Source: Hyparrhenia diplandra | Taxonomy: Eukaryota > Streptophyta > Magnoliopsida > Poales > Poaceae | Direction of reading: 5' to 3' | Length of the DNA: 64,000 nucleotides | Assembly (NCBI GenBank): GCA_015847255.1 | Contig: JADLZK010010873.1 | Coordinates: 62,001-126,000, forward strand | Shown: in pieces, positions 12,447-24,679 of the stretch | Numbering within the stretch: the first letter of the stretch is position 1 | How the letters are laid out: the number at the start of each line of letters is the position of its first letter | Notes under the pieces: generated by a model | Seen by the model: only the letters and a program-made list of their open reading frames with translations | The model's database searches: none | Told to the model about the DNA's origin: nothing | Translations under genes and position numbers: made by a program

Positions 12447-13544
12447 CTATTGTATTTTCCTGACATTGCAGCATATTTCATTGGCACAACCGTCCTTGAT
12501 TATGTTCGATAAAGGGTAAAAATGGGAACTTAAAGATATCGAAGAGGCAAACAACATCCATAACAAACAAAAATACAACAGATAAGAAATTTGATTACAT
12601 TTATTTCCATAACAAAGACCTTACATAAAACTTGATTACATATATTTCCATAACAAAGACCTCACATAAAACTAAATATACGGCAACAAAAAGACCAATT
12701 CACGAGATAGGTCAATGCTATAATCAATGTGTACAAACACATTAAAATTTAACCACCTCGGTAAGTCTCTTCTATCATCTCTAGGGTCGAAGAAGTGGCG
12801 AGACTTGTAGAAGAACTGCCTCGAGGAGGTTGGAGGATGAGATTCACCGGGAGCCTCGTCTTCAACCCAAACTTGACCATTGGACAACAGGATGAAGTCA
12901 CAGTAACTTGGTCCAATGGTCATTGTTTTTCCGTGGATCCATATGATTCAGATACTATATGCCCATGTGCCTAGGGTTTTGTCGACATTTCCACCCCAAA
13001 ACACAAGAACTCCGAACTCTTAATATGAGTCCATAGTAGGATCCTAACGCCAAGGACCCTAGCACTTCGTGAATCATGGCACCCATAGAAGCTACAAGCT
13101 CGGTGTCTCTCTATCTTCAAGACCTTTCACGTAAAACCATTTTCTTGGACTAGGCATATCAAGATGTGGAGGGCTTTATCCCAAAGAAAGGCCATATGTA
13201 TGTGTGGGCGGAAAGTACTTGCTAGCAAAGAAGATCGAGGACGAAGAATAAGGAAAATAAGCAAAAAAGATTTCCTAGATCCAAAACCGATGACACTAAA
13301 ATTCAAAACTAAGCCCCTCAGTATTTTGAGGAGAGAGTAGGAACTACAGGACGAACCAAGAATGCAAGAACAGATAGGAGAAACCGGGTGCAAAACATAG
13401 CGCCCCCCTTGCCGCGTTTAAATAGGCTAGATGTCGTGGTTGAGGCGGCTCGCCGCTTGGTTAACGGAGAGGACGTGGTAGCGATCGCGCCAAAGATTGG
13501 TCCAAAGGGTCGCCCGGTCGGAAGCGAAGCCGTGCGGCCGTTGA
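12447..13544. other. Unassigned intergenic or transposon-derived segment
   Basis: I find no recognisable gene. A direct repeat of about 60 bp (TTGATTACAT.TATTTCCATAACAAAGACCT) occurs at about 12590-12635 and 12632-12670. The minus strand holds an 83-codon open frame at 12672-12923 that starts MTIGPSYCDFILL. It has normal amino-acid composition and could be the end of a degraded element-encoded protein, but I cannot assign a family. The stretch from about 13140 to 13400 is also without signal. Confidence 0.4.
12672..12923 (-). CDS. Hypothetical open frame, 83 codons, possible transposon remnant
   Basis: This minus-strand frame begins MTIGPSYCDFILLSNGQ and ends in a hydrophobic LVFLLPYI. The middle is rich in charged residues and includes SRHFFDPRDDRRDLPRW. 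I do not recognise a domain, and there is no signal peptide or clear promoter. It lies between a solo LTR and CACTA-like sequence, so a fragment of a transposon protein is more likely than a host gene. It could equally be chance. Confidence 0.2.
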   Translation of the reverse strand: MTIGPSYCDFILLSNGQVWVEDEAPGESHPPTSSRQFFYKSRHFFDPRDDRRDLPRWLNFNVFVHIDYSIDLSRELVFLLPYI

Positions 13545-13780
13545 ATACAGGAAATCACTGCCGGGTCCCAGTTTTCACCGGCGGTGATATCGAATACCAC
13601 TGCCGTAAAGCTTTTGCGGCGGTGATCAAGATCCTTGCCGGTTGTAAAACTACACCCGGCGGTGTTTTAACCGACATTGATTTAACCCGCCGGCGTTGTA
13701 GCCGGTGCCACATGCTTTTCTCATCGGTTCCGAGACACCTTTGTCGGTTTCTAACTGCAGTGAGAGAGCGCGCCATGCAA
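13545..13780. mobile_element. CACTA-type subterminal repeats (left part)
   Basis: Short motifs built on CCGGCGGTG, CCGCCGG and CACTGCCG repeat in both orientations (13553-13760), as in the subterminal regions of CACTA elements. Similar motifs (ACTACCGGGA, CCCGGTGGTGA) occur at 15140-15180, and again at 18756-18904 just before a terminus ending CTAGTG. I see no matching left terminus, so the element may be truncated. Confidence 0.45.
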
Positions 13781-15188
13781 GCATGCGCGGGCCTCTCGTG
13801 AACACGCTGGTGAACGTGACGGCTACAATATTGTGCGTACACGCACTACTCCCATGGTCAAAAAGAAAAAAACGTGATGGCTATCCGTTGGGCGGTACAA
13901 GTTTGATTCTTTAAATAGCTCGGTAGTGTTGTGGGCGTGCTACAGCCAGTTGAGTGTCATTTGTTCGTGCTCCGCCCGCAGGTAGCGAAGTTTTCGTCTC
14001 CAGTCTCTCGTCTCCCTCCCTCCCTCATGCTCCCTCCCCCGCGGCATCGTCTTCTAAAGGTAATGCGTGTGGTTGATCTTGTAGCAATGGTAAATATGTA
14101 AAGCATTCCTTGTTTCAAAATAACAATGGTGTATTTAGATAAATATCTATCTATGATATCAAATCAATATCATTAGATTTCGTGTGGAACCCCTATAGCA
14201 ATGGTAATCCTAATTAAGCTCGAGCATCGTTCTTGAAAAATAGTCAAAAATCGCTCGTCGGGGATTGAAAACCCGGGATCGGGGATTGAGTGCCTTGGGA
14301 AACGCAGATGGCAGCCGAGGAAGCGGCCATTGGAAATGCGCGCAAAAAACGCAGAAATGGGTCGCCCTTGGTTGCCGCCTAAGCGTGGGGATTGGAGATC
14401 AAAACGCATGCAAACGCCAGCGGCCGGCCTTCGTGTCTTTGGGGAGGCGGGCCGATCGCGACGGCCATTGGATGAGCCGGTCGCCGCTGATTGATTTTCA
14501 TGGCGCCGCCTTAGGAAATGACAATCGACCGCATGCATGCGCGGGTTTGTTACTATATAATTGTACACAACATCCTCGATTTGGTACCATCTCCATCGCT
14601 AATTAACCTCTCTTTTCATAACGTTGATCACCGGGCAGCTTCATCGGACGCGTGCAGAGATGGCCGGGCAACTACACCATCGAGGAGCTTCAGTTCACCG
14701 TCGGCGCCTCCATGACGCCCTCCGCAATCTCACCGACCTGGCCGGGCGGTTGGCTCGCCAACGGTGGCTTGGCCGTTGGTGGAGAAGGCCAACTTCTACG
14801 CCTACAAGTCGATGCCATCACGGCGTCCTTGCTATGGGGATACCGGGCGAGGTCTGGCGCCGAATGCGGGCGCGAAGTGGCCCGGCCGAACGCAGGCCGC
14901 GGCGGCAACGCGGCCGACAGCGGGATGAGGCCTAGGCGACGGCCGGGGAGGCGGCGGCGACGCCGCTTTTAGTTTTATCATTTTGTAAATATATTATCTA
15001 GTAATATATATTGAACTAGTCGTTTTTAATTGCGTCTGCGTGTGCAATCTTTTTTTTCTATCGTTTGTTTTACTTGTTCCTTGGTCTTCAAATCGCAATC
15101 GGTTCTTATTCAAACCTGCGAGTGATCTCAGGTCCATCAAGACCACTACCGGGAACGATTCAACCCGGTGGTGATCTAAGTCTTCACT
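13781..15188. other. Interior of a putative CACTA element; open frame near 14652 without known domain
   Basis: GC-rich blocks at 14260-14480 and 14630-14970 contain overlapping open frames in several phases, expected from composition. The frame starting at 14652 (MQRWPGNYTIEELQ, 106 codons, ending in an arginine run) has a TATA-like CTATATAATTG about 90 bp upstream at about 14555. It may be a captured gene fragment or chance. I recognise no domain. The remainder (13781-14260, 14970-15140) shows nothing further. Confidence 0.3.
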
Positions 15189-15750
15189 TGTTACACTCCG
15201 CCAGATTGGGCCGGAATTGACACCCAATTGACGGTCGTGGAGAGGAGGAAGGGGATGGTGGAGCCGGGTGGCGGTGGCGCCGAAGCGGTGGCGGGGCCTA
15301 CTGGCGTGGCGGGCTGACGGCGGGCGCCGGGGCTTGGCGTTAGCGGCGTCTTGGCGGCGGCGGTGCTAGCGTCGCGTGAGAGGTTTAGGGTTTGGAGAGT
15401 GAAGATAGAAGCCGTTGAGGGAGCTACCCTTTTAATTTTTCTCGCTTAAGATTCAACTGATTACAAGGCCCTTGTATTTATAGTCCGAGGGAGACTTGCA
15501 TGCTAAGAAATATCTAGGAGGTTTCCTTATAGATCAGGAATACCTCTTGACAAAGTAATTTATTTCTTTCCCTAAATATTTATTCCCTAAATAATTATTA
15601 CTTAACGACGGGTTTAAGGATGACGACGGGCCGCTGGCGGCAGCGACGGCCGGCCGGCCAGCGCATGCGTGCATGCTCCCCGGAGGCATGGTGCCCCTTG
15701 CATGCGTCACATATGGCCCATGGGCCCCTCCTCCAAATTGGTTCATGACA
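15189..15750 (-). repeat. 3' LTR (family 2) of the 3.57-kb element
   Basis: On the plus strand it begins TGTTACACTCCGCC and ends TTCATGACA. It contains the shared blocks AGGGTTTGGA, CTTGTATTTATAGTCCGAGG, AATATCTAGGAGG and CCTAAATAATTATTACTTAA, which recur at 18195-18755, 46056-46627 and 57060-57290. A GC-rich block (15240-15370) is the most divergent part between copies. Confidence 0.85.
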
Positions 15751-18194
15751 TCTTTGTAGGAATTTCGAGCGGGGCGCCCTGTATTTGTGGTTTCTGACGG
15801 CTGCCGTTGTTGATGGGGCGATTGAAGCAAAGATGACCAAGATTGCTGCATCCACTTTTAGAAGGGAATGAGCCGGAAGAAGATGAGGTTGGTAACCTTT
15901 TTTCGCCGTTAGTCCGTTGGATGGAAGGTCGTTGCTTTCCCCGTCCCCACGAGAACGATGTTGATGTTGGTGAGGTAGTGACACGGTTGTTGAAGAAGAC
16001 CGTCATCGATGGAGAGAAGCTATGTGATAGCTTCTCCAACAGCAAAGTTGCTTGTCGTGAGGCTTGGCACGAATGGCGAAGTCATCGGAAGGTGGACGCC
16101 AATCACCGCGAAAGTGTCGCCCAAACTAGTGCTCCGCCGCCGAGCTTGTTGGTTCGGCTATGTCGTAGCTCGTAATCCGTTGATGTAGCAAGTTGAGGTG
16201 GAACGAGAGCCTCCAAGATTTTGACGAGGTCGATGAGGTAGGGGGTTGATGTGGGTGGCATGTACCTCTTGTCATCGTCGGTGAAGCTCGCGAACTTCGA
16301 GGCTTGTCGAAGATGGAAGCGTTGAACACTTGGGCGAGGTGGATCGACGCGGCTCTCGTGTAGGGCGCCCTTCCATCGGTGCAGCCGCAGCCCACGGCGC
16401 TTGTTGGCGTAATCGTATTGGACATAGATGTCGTTGAGGAATGAGGGAGCGACCGGATCGGCCCCTCGAGTCGGCCTCGGGCCGCCCCAGCCAAGTTGTC
16501 CCCGGTGTCGCGGTTCATCGGCCTATCGACGCGAGCCGTGTGACGAACGCGCGGGCGGGGCGTGGAAGCGAGCGAGCGAAGTTGCATCGCGTCATCATCC
16601 GCTGTCGCGGGCGCCTCCGCCAATATGGCCTCCTGGTATGGTGTAGAGGCCGTGCTGGCTAACTTGGAAGCGATGAGTCGCATCGGGTCCTCGTGCGTCC
16701 CCTGTTGGCGCTATGTTGCCGATGAGGTCGCCAGAGATAGACCGCTTGAAGCCGCAAGAGAGACACCGTGTGCGTGTATCCCCGTCCTCCGCCGCTACCG
16801 ACTTGGCATACGGATGAACCGTAGAAGCACCACTATTGTCGGTGGATAGTGGCATACCTCATATCGTTGGTAGAGCTGATATTCCGTTGGGCGGCGTCTT
16901 GATGGGGTTGCCTTCGCAGGCGCCGTTGTCGTGGGACGTCATTGTTGTTGACGTCGTGGTCGGCATTGTCGCCTCGTGGGAGGGGCGTCTTTGCCATTGG
17001 CAACACCCTTGGGGGCATCGTTGTCATCGACGTTGGCGTAAGTGTCCGGGATAGCGTCATTGATGTTCAGCACGTTGGGGTTGACATTAGTGGTGTTGGT
17101 GCCGGAGTTGTCATCGCTGGAGCTGATGTTGTCGATGATCGACATGGTGATGACGATGACGTCAGGGGTGACGTCGTTGGCGCCAATGGGTGGGTCGTCA
17201 TCTGCGCTGGCGTCCTTGAGGACCTCGTTGACGATCATGGCGCCCATGGTAGCGTCGTTGTCGTCGATGTTGTTGGCGCGCAGGAGGTGTAGTTGTACCC
17301 TCCTTTGGCGGCCTTTGTGTGGGCGACGCCATCGCCGCCGATGGTAGGCATGGCGATGTCGAGGATGTCGTGGTCGATGGTGGCGCCCTTGGGAGGGGCG
17401 TCGTTGCCATTGGTGTTCTTGGTGCCGGTGTTGTCCGGGATGTCGATGCCGCCGACGCCGATGTCAACGCTTAGCGGCGTTGATGTCGACGCCGGTGGCG
17501 TCGTCTTGTCGCCCATACCGACGTTGGCGTTCTCGATGTTCCCCGATGTCGGAGATGACATTGTTGGTGTTGTCGGAACTTATCCGGACCATTCTTTGGA
17601 GTCTCACAACGTTGGCCTAGTTGGGTAGGCTTTTCGTCGGAGTACCGGTGGGCGTCGGTGGTGGCCTCCTCGTTCGACCGATCCGGACCACGCGACGGCA
17701 GGGGCATCCTCGGGGTAGGCGTACTCGTTGATTGTAGCATCATCGATCTTGGAGGGGTGGCGTGGCGGCGCCGGTAGGAGGCGTCGTCACCGTCGCCGGC
17801 GCCCATGGCGGGGGACGTCGTCGGTGGTGGCTGAGGTGACATCGTAAGCGCCGCACGTCCGGACGATAAGGGCCGCGTCTTTGCGGTGTTCTTGCCGGCC
17901 GCGGGCCACTAGGTCGTCGTGGATGTCGATGGGAGCGTTGTTGATGTCGGAGCGTCCATGGCAGCGCGGCGTTGTTGGCGGCGCCGTGGCCGTGTCATCA
18001 TTGTACGTCGTCGTGGCAGCCGTTCATCGAACTCTAGGAGGGTAGTGAAGTTGGCCTAGATTTCCTTCATGAAATCAGCAAGCTCGTAAATCCCCATCTG
18101 GAGCTCGGCGATCTTGTGGCGCCCATCCGGATCTTGGCGCCGGTGGTGGTCGGAAGCCGCCGGTGGTGGGAATCGCTCGTCTCCGGATACGGTA
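15751..18194 (-). pseudogene. Degenerate gag-like interior of the non-autonomous element
   Basis: On the minus strand, open pieces at 18150-18080 (translating through KIAELQMGIYELADFMKE), 17842-17471 and 16683-16126 are proline-, threonine- and arginine-rich, with patches such as QVFNASIFDKP. These resemble the low-complexity gag-region leftovers of large retrotransposon derivatives, but no zinc knuckle, protease or polymerase motif is visible. The opposite strand is full of GTCG/CGTTG-rich frames (16900-17630) that mirror the composition. Function is presumably lost. The gag assignment is an inference from position and style, not from a clear domain. Confidence 0.45.
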
Positions 18195-18755
18195 TATCGG
18201 ACTCGGCTAGATTGGGCCGAATTGACACTCAATTGACGGTCGTGGAGAGGAGGAAGGGGATGGTGGAGCTGGTGGCGGTGGCGTCGAGCGGTGGGCGTGG
18301 CACTGGGCGGCGCGATAGCGATCTACGGGCGGCGCCGCTGGCGCGCGTTGGCGTCGGTGGCGGTGGCGGTGCTAGCGTGTGGAGAGGTTTAGGGTTTGGA
18401 AAGTCTGAAGATAGAAGTTGTTGAGGGAGCTACCCTTTTAATTTTTTTGCTTAAGATTCAACTGATTACAAGGCCCTTGTATTTATAGTCCGAGGGAGAC
18501 TTGCATGCTAAGAAATATCTAGGAGGTTTCCTTATAGATCGGAATACCTCTTGACAAAGTAATTTATTTCTTTCCCTAAATATTTATTCCCTAAATAATT
18601 ATTACTTAACGACGAAGCCGAAGGATGACGACGGACCGCGCAAGGGCGGTGGCCGGCTGGCCAAGGCGCATGCGCGGATGCTCCCTAGAGGCATGGTGCC
18701 CCTTGCATGCGTCACATATGGCCCATGGGCCCCTCCTCCAAATTGGTTCATGACA
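18195..18755 (-). repeat. 5' LTR (family 2) of the 3.57-kb element
   Basis: This copy matches 15189-15750 over its length, with best identity in the AT-rich half. On the plus strand it starts TATCGGACTCGGCT, where a canonical LTR end would be TGT; the solo copy at 46056 has TGTCGGGTTCCGGCT. The differences between the two LTRs, substitutions and small indels in the GC-rich block, show the insertion is not recent or that the consensus is noisy. Confidence 0.82.
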
Positions 18756-18904
18756 TCACTGCCGGAATTGGTCGAGTCCGTGGAGTTTCTGATTTTCCCG
18801 CCTTAACGGTTCATCACCGCCGCACGCGCGGTTCATCGCTGCTCGGTGGACTAAATTTCGCAATGCCGATGATGCGGTAGTGATGAACGATTCTCGTACT
18901 AGTG
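18756..18904. mobile_element. CACTA-type right subterminal region and terminus
   Basis: Downstream of the LTR element the same CACTGCCGG and TTCATCACCGCC-like motifs resume and finish at CTCGTACTAGTG (18893-18904). The reverse complement, CACTAGTACGAG, is a canonical CACTA end. A partner terminus to the left was not found. Confidence 0.5.
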
Positions 18905-19530
18905 ACAGTTCCATTTTGTTCTCAGGTCGTCTCTCCCCCGCCGCCTCTCCATCCCTCTATCCCCTTTCCACTCCCCTCTCCATCCTAATCCCCAAATCCA
19001 ATCCAAATCGCGCCACAGAGGCGGCCGGGCTTTGCTCGGCATCAACACGCCACCACCCTAAGCGCGATAGTGGCGATTTGAGGCCTGCGATGGCGGGGAT
19101 CGAGGCATGCGGTGGCGATCGAGATAGTGCATGTAGCTCTACCCCGCAGCTCTCATCCCCGCAGACCACACAAGGTTGGTCGTTTACTCGACGACATGGG
19201 AGCGCACGGCTCGCGTGTGGGTGGTGAGGGTGATGGACCTCCACATGGCATCACCGCAAATAACGCAGATGAAGGCGTCACACCGTGGGGATCCCGACGA
19301 TCGGATGGCACCAGGCGGCGACACACACACACACACACACGGCTTCATCGAAGCGGGGCTTGACGTCGCTGTTGACACTGCATCTACGGTGAGTTGCGCT
19401 CTCCCTCTCCCTCTCGCCTCCTAACCCCTAACCACCCCGGCTTCATTTTCTAGAGTCCTTGAGGATCTAAGCACCGCTCCTCATCAAATCTCTAATGTGC
19501 CGACGGTGGGTGAAAACGAGATGTGGATCT
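18905..19530. other. No gene recognised; GC-rich spacer
   Basis: This is GC-rich sequence with several overlapping short frames on both strands and none with a recognisable domain. A pyrimidine-rich stretch (18930-18990) followed by GC-rich sequence resembles a rice-type 5' leader, but no gene follows. Confidence 0.4.
19321..19340. repeat. (AC)10 microsatellite
   Basis: Ten perfect AC dinucleotides. Confidence 0.95.
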
Positions 19531-19539
19531 CGCTAGTGA

Positions 19540-19705
19540 GGAGTGAAAATCTCATTAAAAAGGGTGAAACGAGATGTGTGCTTTAGATGGGGATAGACAT
19601 TAGTGATGGGGTGTCCATGGGCACGCTTTCAAAAAAAAAAACATCGTGATGGGCGCTCTAGGATCCATTTGTTGCTATCAATATAGCTACCACTCGACCT
19701 CGCCA
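19540..19705 (+). repeat. Left arm of a long inverted repeat flanking the CACTA element
   Basis: The stretch with GAAACGAGATGTGTGCT, GATAGACATTAGTGATGGGG and GTTGCTATCAATATAGCTACC recurs as its reverse complement at about 27970-28110 (GAGATGTGTGCTATAGG, GATAGACATCGGTGATGGGG, GTTGCTATCAATGAAGCTACC). The arms bracket the 7.2-kb CACTA insertion. They may be the terminal inverted repeats of an older element of about 1-1.5 kb that was later split. Confidence 0.55.
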
Positions 19706-20195
19706 TGCTCTCTAGCAAATTGAGAGATTGACAAGACATATTCAAAGCCATGCATTTTGTCCGCTCTCTAGCATTTTCCTCGCCCAAATGCAATGGCTTT
19801 CAAGATGGGGTGGTTCGGATCGATCCAAATGGTTCGACGAACCGAACCGTAATGACGATCCAAATGGGCCCCTCGAAGTGATCCAAATAGCGCACTAGGG
19901 TCGATGGATAGCGAAGTCCCGAACCGAAGGATCGAGCGGGTCGATCCATTCCGGCAGCGTTGCGCCCTTTGGCGGCCGCCGGCCGCCCGCCCAACCGCCG
20001 TCGCCGCGCTGGCGTATTGTCGAGGGGCGAGTGATCAGGCCACCGAAGCGCCGCGCCGCCGACCACCGTGGCGCCGCGCCGCCGGGCCGCATCGGAGATC
20101 CAGCCGCTAGCCGCCGCCGCCCGCGGCCGACGCCCCGCCGCGGGAGTAAAGGGGACGAGGATCGCAGGTCGCCGCTACGCCGGCCGATGTGGCCT
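19706..20195. other. Spacer between inverted-repeat arm and CACTA element; no gene
   Basis: The first half is ordinary AT/GC-mixed DNA with a short GATCCAAATGG repetition (about 19820-19890). The second half is very GC-rich (CCGCCG runs), giving chance frames on both strands. I see no domain. Confidence 0.4.
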
Positions 20196-20382
20196 CACTA
20201 CAAGAAATCGACATTCCAAGACAGATCAATTTTGTCATGTATAGCCCAAAACTGTCACAAAAAGTGCATTCATGACGAAATCCGTCTGTCATGGCATCCG
20301 TCATATAATTAGCATCACAAAATGTTCGGCGTGACGGAATTTGTGTTCTGTCACAAAATCACAAGACATTATGTGACGGTAC

Positions 20383-21824
20383 TCGTTGGTATTTATTAAG
20401 TGCAAAAAGAATATAAAGGGTTCCACAAGTTTACATAATATATATACCATTGTAGCTTTTACCCGGGAGTATTCAGTATCGTTATTTATATTTTCCACAG
20501 GGAAGCAAGGGTAAAGACTATGATAAATCAAAATCATGTATCTACTAACTTAATATACCAACTAAACTAAAGTGAGGGGGTAAATAATGTATATGATATG
20601 TATGATAATTAATAACATTTAACCAGGAGAATATTATAATATAGAGTAGATAACTAGGTCGAGAGGACAACGGAGAGATCTAGGTTCCCTGAATATTTCT
20701 CTAGTACTTTGGTTCTATGATAACAATTATTCTAATACACTTTTGGAGCAGCGGTACCGCCCCCCGATCCTCGAAAAAGACGGGGAAAGGGTGATCGGGG
20801 GAAGGCCGCCAAAAAGCTCTACGAAACACCAACCCGAACGTGGTGGATTACAAAGACCTGACAGGGCTGTCACCCCTGGGGCTACCACAACTAACCGTGG
20901 GATTGGGCGCAACCTCAGGTAACCTATAGCCTAGACACCACGCCTACACTATAAATTACTACTCTAGCTACCTAGCATAACTAGAGCCCTCAATACGAGC
21001 GGAGATCCCATGCAATAGTATAATAACTATATCAATAACATGAAAGGCATAAAAGTACTAGAAAAGATATATCTAATTATGGCATAAAGTCTAATAGAGT
21101 TGAGATACAAAGATATACCGTAACGCTGAAGACTTTCTCCGTAACCGAATGCGTTCCGCTCTCCCTAACTCTCTACTAGATCTATTCTATTACATTGTAG
21201 CCGTCTAATCTAATTCTCTAATATTAACGGAGAGAGACCATCCATTCATGGGACAACTCTCAAGTCAACTGGTACCGGCTCCTAGGGGTGTAGGGTTACA
21301 TATATAGGGGTCTCCTGGCCTCCCTCCACCTTTAGCAAGCAATATGGTACTAAACCTTCATGCATCTCGCGGCTTAACCGACGCCCTCGGATTAAACCGA
21401 CATCAAACGACCCGGATTAGATTGCGTCTTAGAGGCGGTGGAGGAACGTTCGAAACGAGGACAACTTGACGGCTAAGCCGGGCCGATCGGCCCGATTATT
21501 AGTCGATCGGCCCGTGGTGGGCTCCACTCGGGCCCCGCGATGCGCCGTGGCTTCCGGAGTCTTCTAGATGATGTTTTCTTCGGTGTCAAGTTTCGTTCAC
21601 GTCGGGTGTATTCGAGCCTTCTAGACTTGTTTCGAGTTGGATTGCGTTTGCGTTATGACACGTCAATACAATTTGCTTTTTTTCGTTAAGTCCCCGCAAA
21701 TCACAACTTTACCAAAACTCATGGAAATCATTAGTAGAAACCCCTAATAAGGTTATCTAAATATATTTTAGTCCTTTTCCATGTTTAATTGATAATTAAA
21801 AGTATGCATTAACAAGTGTCAACA
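20383..21824 (-). mobile_element. Solo LTR (family 1), minus orientation, 1442 bp, nested in the CACTA element
   Basis: Read on the minus strand it starts TGTTGACACTTGTTAATGC and ends with AATACCAACGA. GGTAC flanks both sides (20378-20382 and 21825-21829). It matches the solo LTR at 11011-12441 along its length, for example AAAGCTACAATGGTA near the 3' end. A TATATAT box lies about 350 bp from the 3' part on the minus strand. It interrupts CACTA subterminal sequence within 190 bp of the CACTA terminus, so it is younger than the CACTA insertion. Confidence 0.88.
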
Positions 21825-21829
21825 GGTAC

Positions 21830-24600
21830 CTCAACTTGCTATCTTATAATAGTGTGTTAACCATGGTTAAACCGCAGTTTATCCTAGCTATTGTGACGAT
21901 AGGAAGTTGTCATGTATAAGTAGTTAACCATGGTTACAATCTGTCATATATTGTCGCCCTCGATTTAGGGTCCAGGCCCATATTACGAGGCCCAACCCAG
22001 CTTGTAACAATGATAATAGGGATAATAATAAACCACAAAATCAATTATATATTATCATATTGACCATATAAAAAGGGCCCTATGTCATGTTTTCATACAA
22101 AAGTACAACAAAACATAAAAATACAATGATCTAGTCAACTAAACAAATTCTAGCATCTAGCACCAAGTTTTAGCCAATAGCCGGTGTCAAGTTCCTTCAC
22201 CAAACAATTTCTTGCCCACCGGAAGCTTTGCCAAGTTGTAGTCAACAACCTAGCAAACAGAATAAAACAAAACAATGAAGTCGATTTAGTTGACTGAATG
22301 GACAAAGTTTACACGACAAAAATTGGAGCTTAAGTCCGATCGATGCATGAATTTCTATCCTCAAATTATCCGTACATTTTTTCTAGAAAGACTATCGACA
22401 CAACCATTTAAATGAATTAAAGTTGATTTCTTGACCAAATAAATCTTGTGCTGCTGAAAGACCCCATTTCCGCTCAACTAGTCGGGTTCAACTAGTCGGG
22501 TTCAGATAAACTCATGGATGTGCACACCTTCATATCTACCATATGAACACCCATCAAAATTTTTTTTTTTTTTTGAAAAACCACCAACCAAATATAAATT
22601 GCTAAAACATGAACCGTTGAATAGGTACAACCAAATATGTCCATCCTTATCGTGGGTATACCACACTAACATTTCATATGGCTGTAGGCTGGTTGGATAA
22701 AGGGTGTTGAACCAATGTAACTTGACGACTTGAGGAAAGGTTCTAAAATTATACAAAATTGACACCGACATTTTATAGTTTCAAACCGATCTTGTTATTG
22801 TAGTTGTACATATGTAATGCTGCCCTACATTTCAGATCAAGATCTATACAATTTAAATTTTCTCCACAGCACATAATGGAAAATATGAATGACTAGATGT
22901 GCCATTGGAAAACCACAAGGCGAGAGATGAAATAAGATGAGGAGCATTTCCTGATCTTGTTATTGTAGTTGTACAGATGTAATGCTGCATATATAGTATC
23001 ATAACAAGTTCAGAATGGTCTAATGGTCGGTAAATGAGCTGCAAGCAAGGCCGCAACCAAATAATTCACCAAATCGAAGTGTACCTCAAGTAGCTTGACA
23101 AAACAAGAACAACTAGTACTAACAAGCATTCTAACGAGGGAAGTATTAACATAACTCATGCAAGTATGCAATCGAATCGAAGTGTTGTATGCGTACACCC
23201 GAAATCTGCGCAACTAAAGAAGTCAAGGACCCAATACATCGAGGGGAAAAAACACCGCACAACCAAAATAATCCAACCTCGAGTGAGGAAGTTCACTTAC
23301 TAATAAAAAAGTTTAAAATCAGTTTGCTGAGCTAAGACATTGAAAAGAAATTAGAAATGATTGTACTCACCTTGCAAATGAATGTGCTTGTAGTCCATAT
23401 GTCATCACCATCAACTCTAGACACAACAGATTCCATCAAAAAAGATAACTATAATCGATAACTAACAAAATAATACTTCGACAAATGACAATTAGACAAA
23501 TGCAGCCAGATAGTTCTATCTACGCATGTATAAGATTATAAGTCAACAAGATTATAAGTCTCATTTACAAAATAAGCAAAGTGCATGTAAAGATTATATC
23601 CGCTTATACATAGATAGTTCTATCTATGCATAACCCAATGTACCAATTACAATACATGCAAATAGAGAAGATGAAGAATCTTATACATCTCAATAACACG
23701 TAAAAATAGCACTATTTTTTAGCATCCCAAGAAGTCAATCAATTTTAAGTTTGACAAATGTAGTTTGTGAAACTTAAAAATGAATGACCTCTTAGGATGT
23801 CAAAATTGGCCAACAAATACCTCAATATAACTCTTTACTAAAGATTTACTAAAGTTTGCTCCATGGGCTCACCAGCAGGGAGTGTCTTATGTAATCTTCC
23901 ACAAACTCGGCAATGACCTCATTAGGTTGATGCCCGGTGTTTGTGAAAGATCATATCGCATTAATCGCACCAAGGCTAGACCACAATTATTTTCACCGTT
24001 TGGCCAAACAAAAAAGGTAGTAGGCCTCGTAATAATGGGTCGTTTGGCTTGTTTATACCAACCGATAATGAAACATAACACATGGGGACCATGAAATCAT
24101 CGAGAACTTTGCGACCTCAAACCTCCCAAGATTATACCAACTCATTCTTGAACACAAAAAAAGAGTAGCCGAGGTCGGCAAGGTTCGATGATTCGATGAA
24201 CAACATGAAAACGGACTTTTTTTTTCACAAGCCAAACATGATCATCCCGCCATTACGTCATCATCGGCACAATGGTAAGCGTGACTTCGGCAATTAGTTG
24301 GTTTGCAAATATCATCATAGGTGGCTATCAAGTCGGCATCTCACCAAAAACGCCCAAGACGGGCAATGCGTCGAGCGACTGGCGCGGCAGGATGTAGGAA
24401 ACCAATTAACCAACAATCCCCTTGCTTTGCGCTTGGGCGACGAACGTTCGATGACCTTGTATTCTTCCGTCCACGTCGCGCGCTGGCTGCTGTCGCCGCA
24501 CGCACGTAGCCGTCTCCTGCGCCACAAACTCTTGGATCGGAGGTCACCCTGCCCGAGATCCGCGAAGGAAATGGGAGGGGAGGGAATGGGAGTGGGGAGA
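21830..24600. other. CACTA interior without recognised gene
   Basis: This is AT-rich DNA. Near 22066 ACCATATAAAAAGGGCC could be a TATA box. A poly(T) run lies at 22560-22574. The longest frame, minus strand 22771-22502 (starts MSVSILYNFRTFP, 89 codons, with tyrosine- and tryptophan-rich stretches), belongs to no family I can name. Transposase remnants would be expected in this part, but I could not confirm any. The CAACTAGTCGGGTT unit is duplicated at about 22477-22505. Confidence 0.35.
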
Positions 24601-24679
24601 GTACTATGGTAGGATTCTCACCTTGGGGTGCCGAGGGCGGGAGCTCGGGTCGGCCGACGGCCGTTTCTTCGCGGGGAGG

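Larger units (their letters stand above)
15189..18755 (-). mobile_element. Short non-autonomous LTR retrotransposon, 3.57 kb, with target duplication
   Basis: Two similar LTRs of about 562 bp (15189-15750 and 18195-18755) flank a 2.4-kb interior. TCACT occurs directly outside both ends (15184-15188 and 18756-18760), which confirms a single insertion. The TATA box inside the LTRs (CTATAAATACAAG on the minus strand) gives minus orientation. Directly inside the promoter-proximal LTR the minus strand reads CCGTATCCGGAGAC, a plausible decayed form of the initiator-Met tRNA primer site TGGTATCAGAGC. The interior has gag-like debris only and no reverse transcriptase, integrase or protease motif, so the element depends on others. 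It sits in CACTA-like subterminal DNA. Confidence 0.85.

Noticed and set aside
13388..13801. 137-codon plus frame as a gene
   Set aside because: It runs through CCGGCGGTG-type subterminal repeats and has no domain; the opposite strand is open as well.
16428..17630. Several overlapping frames of 70-120 codons on both strands
   Set aside because: Extreme GTCG-rich composition removes stop codons in many phases, and this lies inside a retrotransposon interior.
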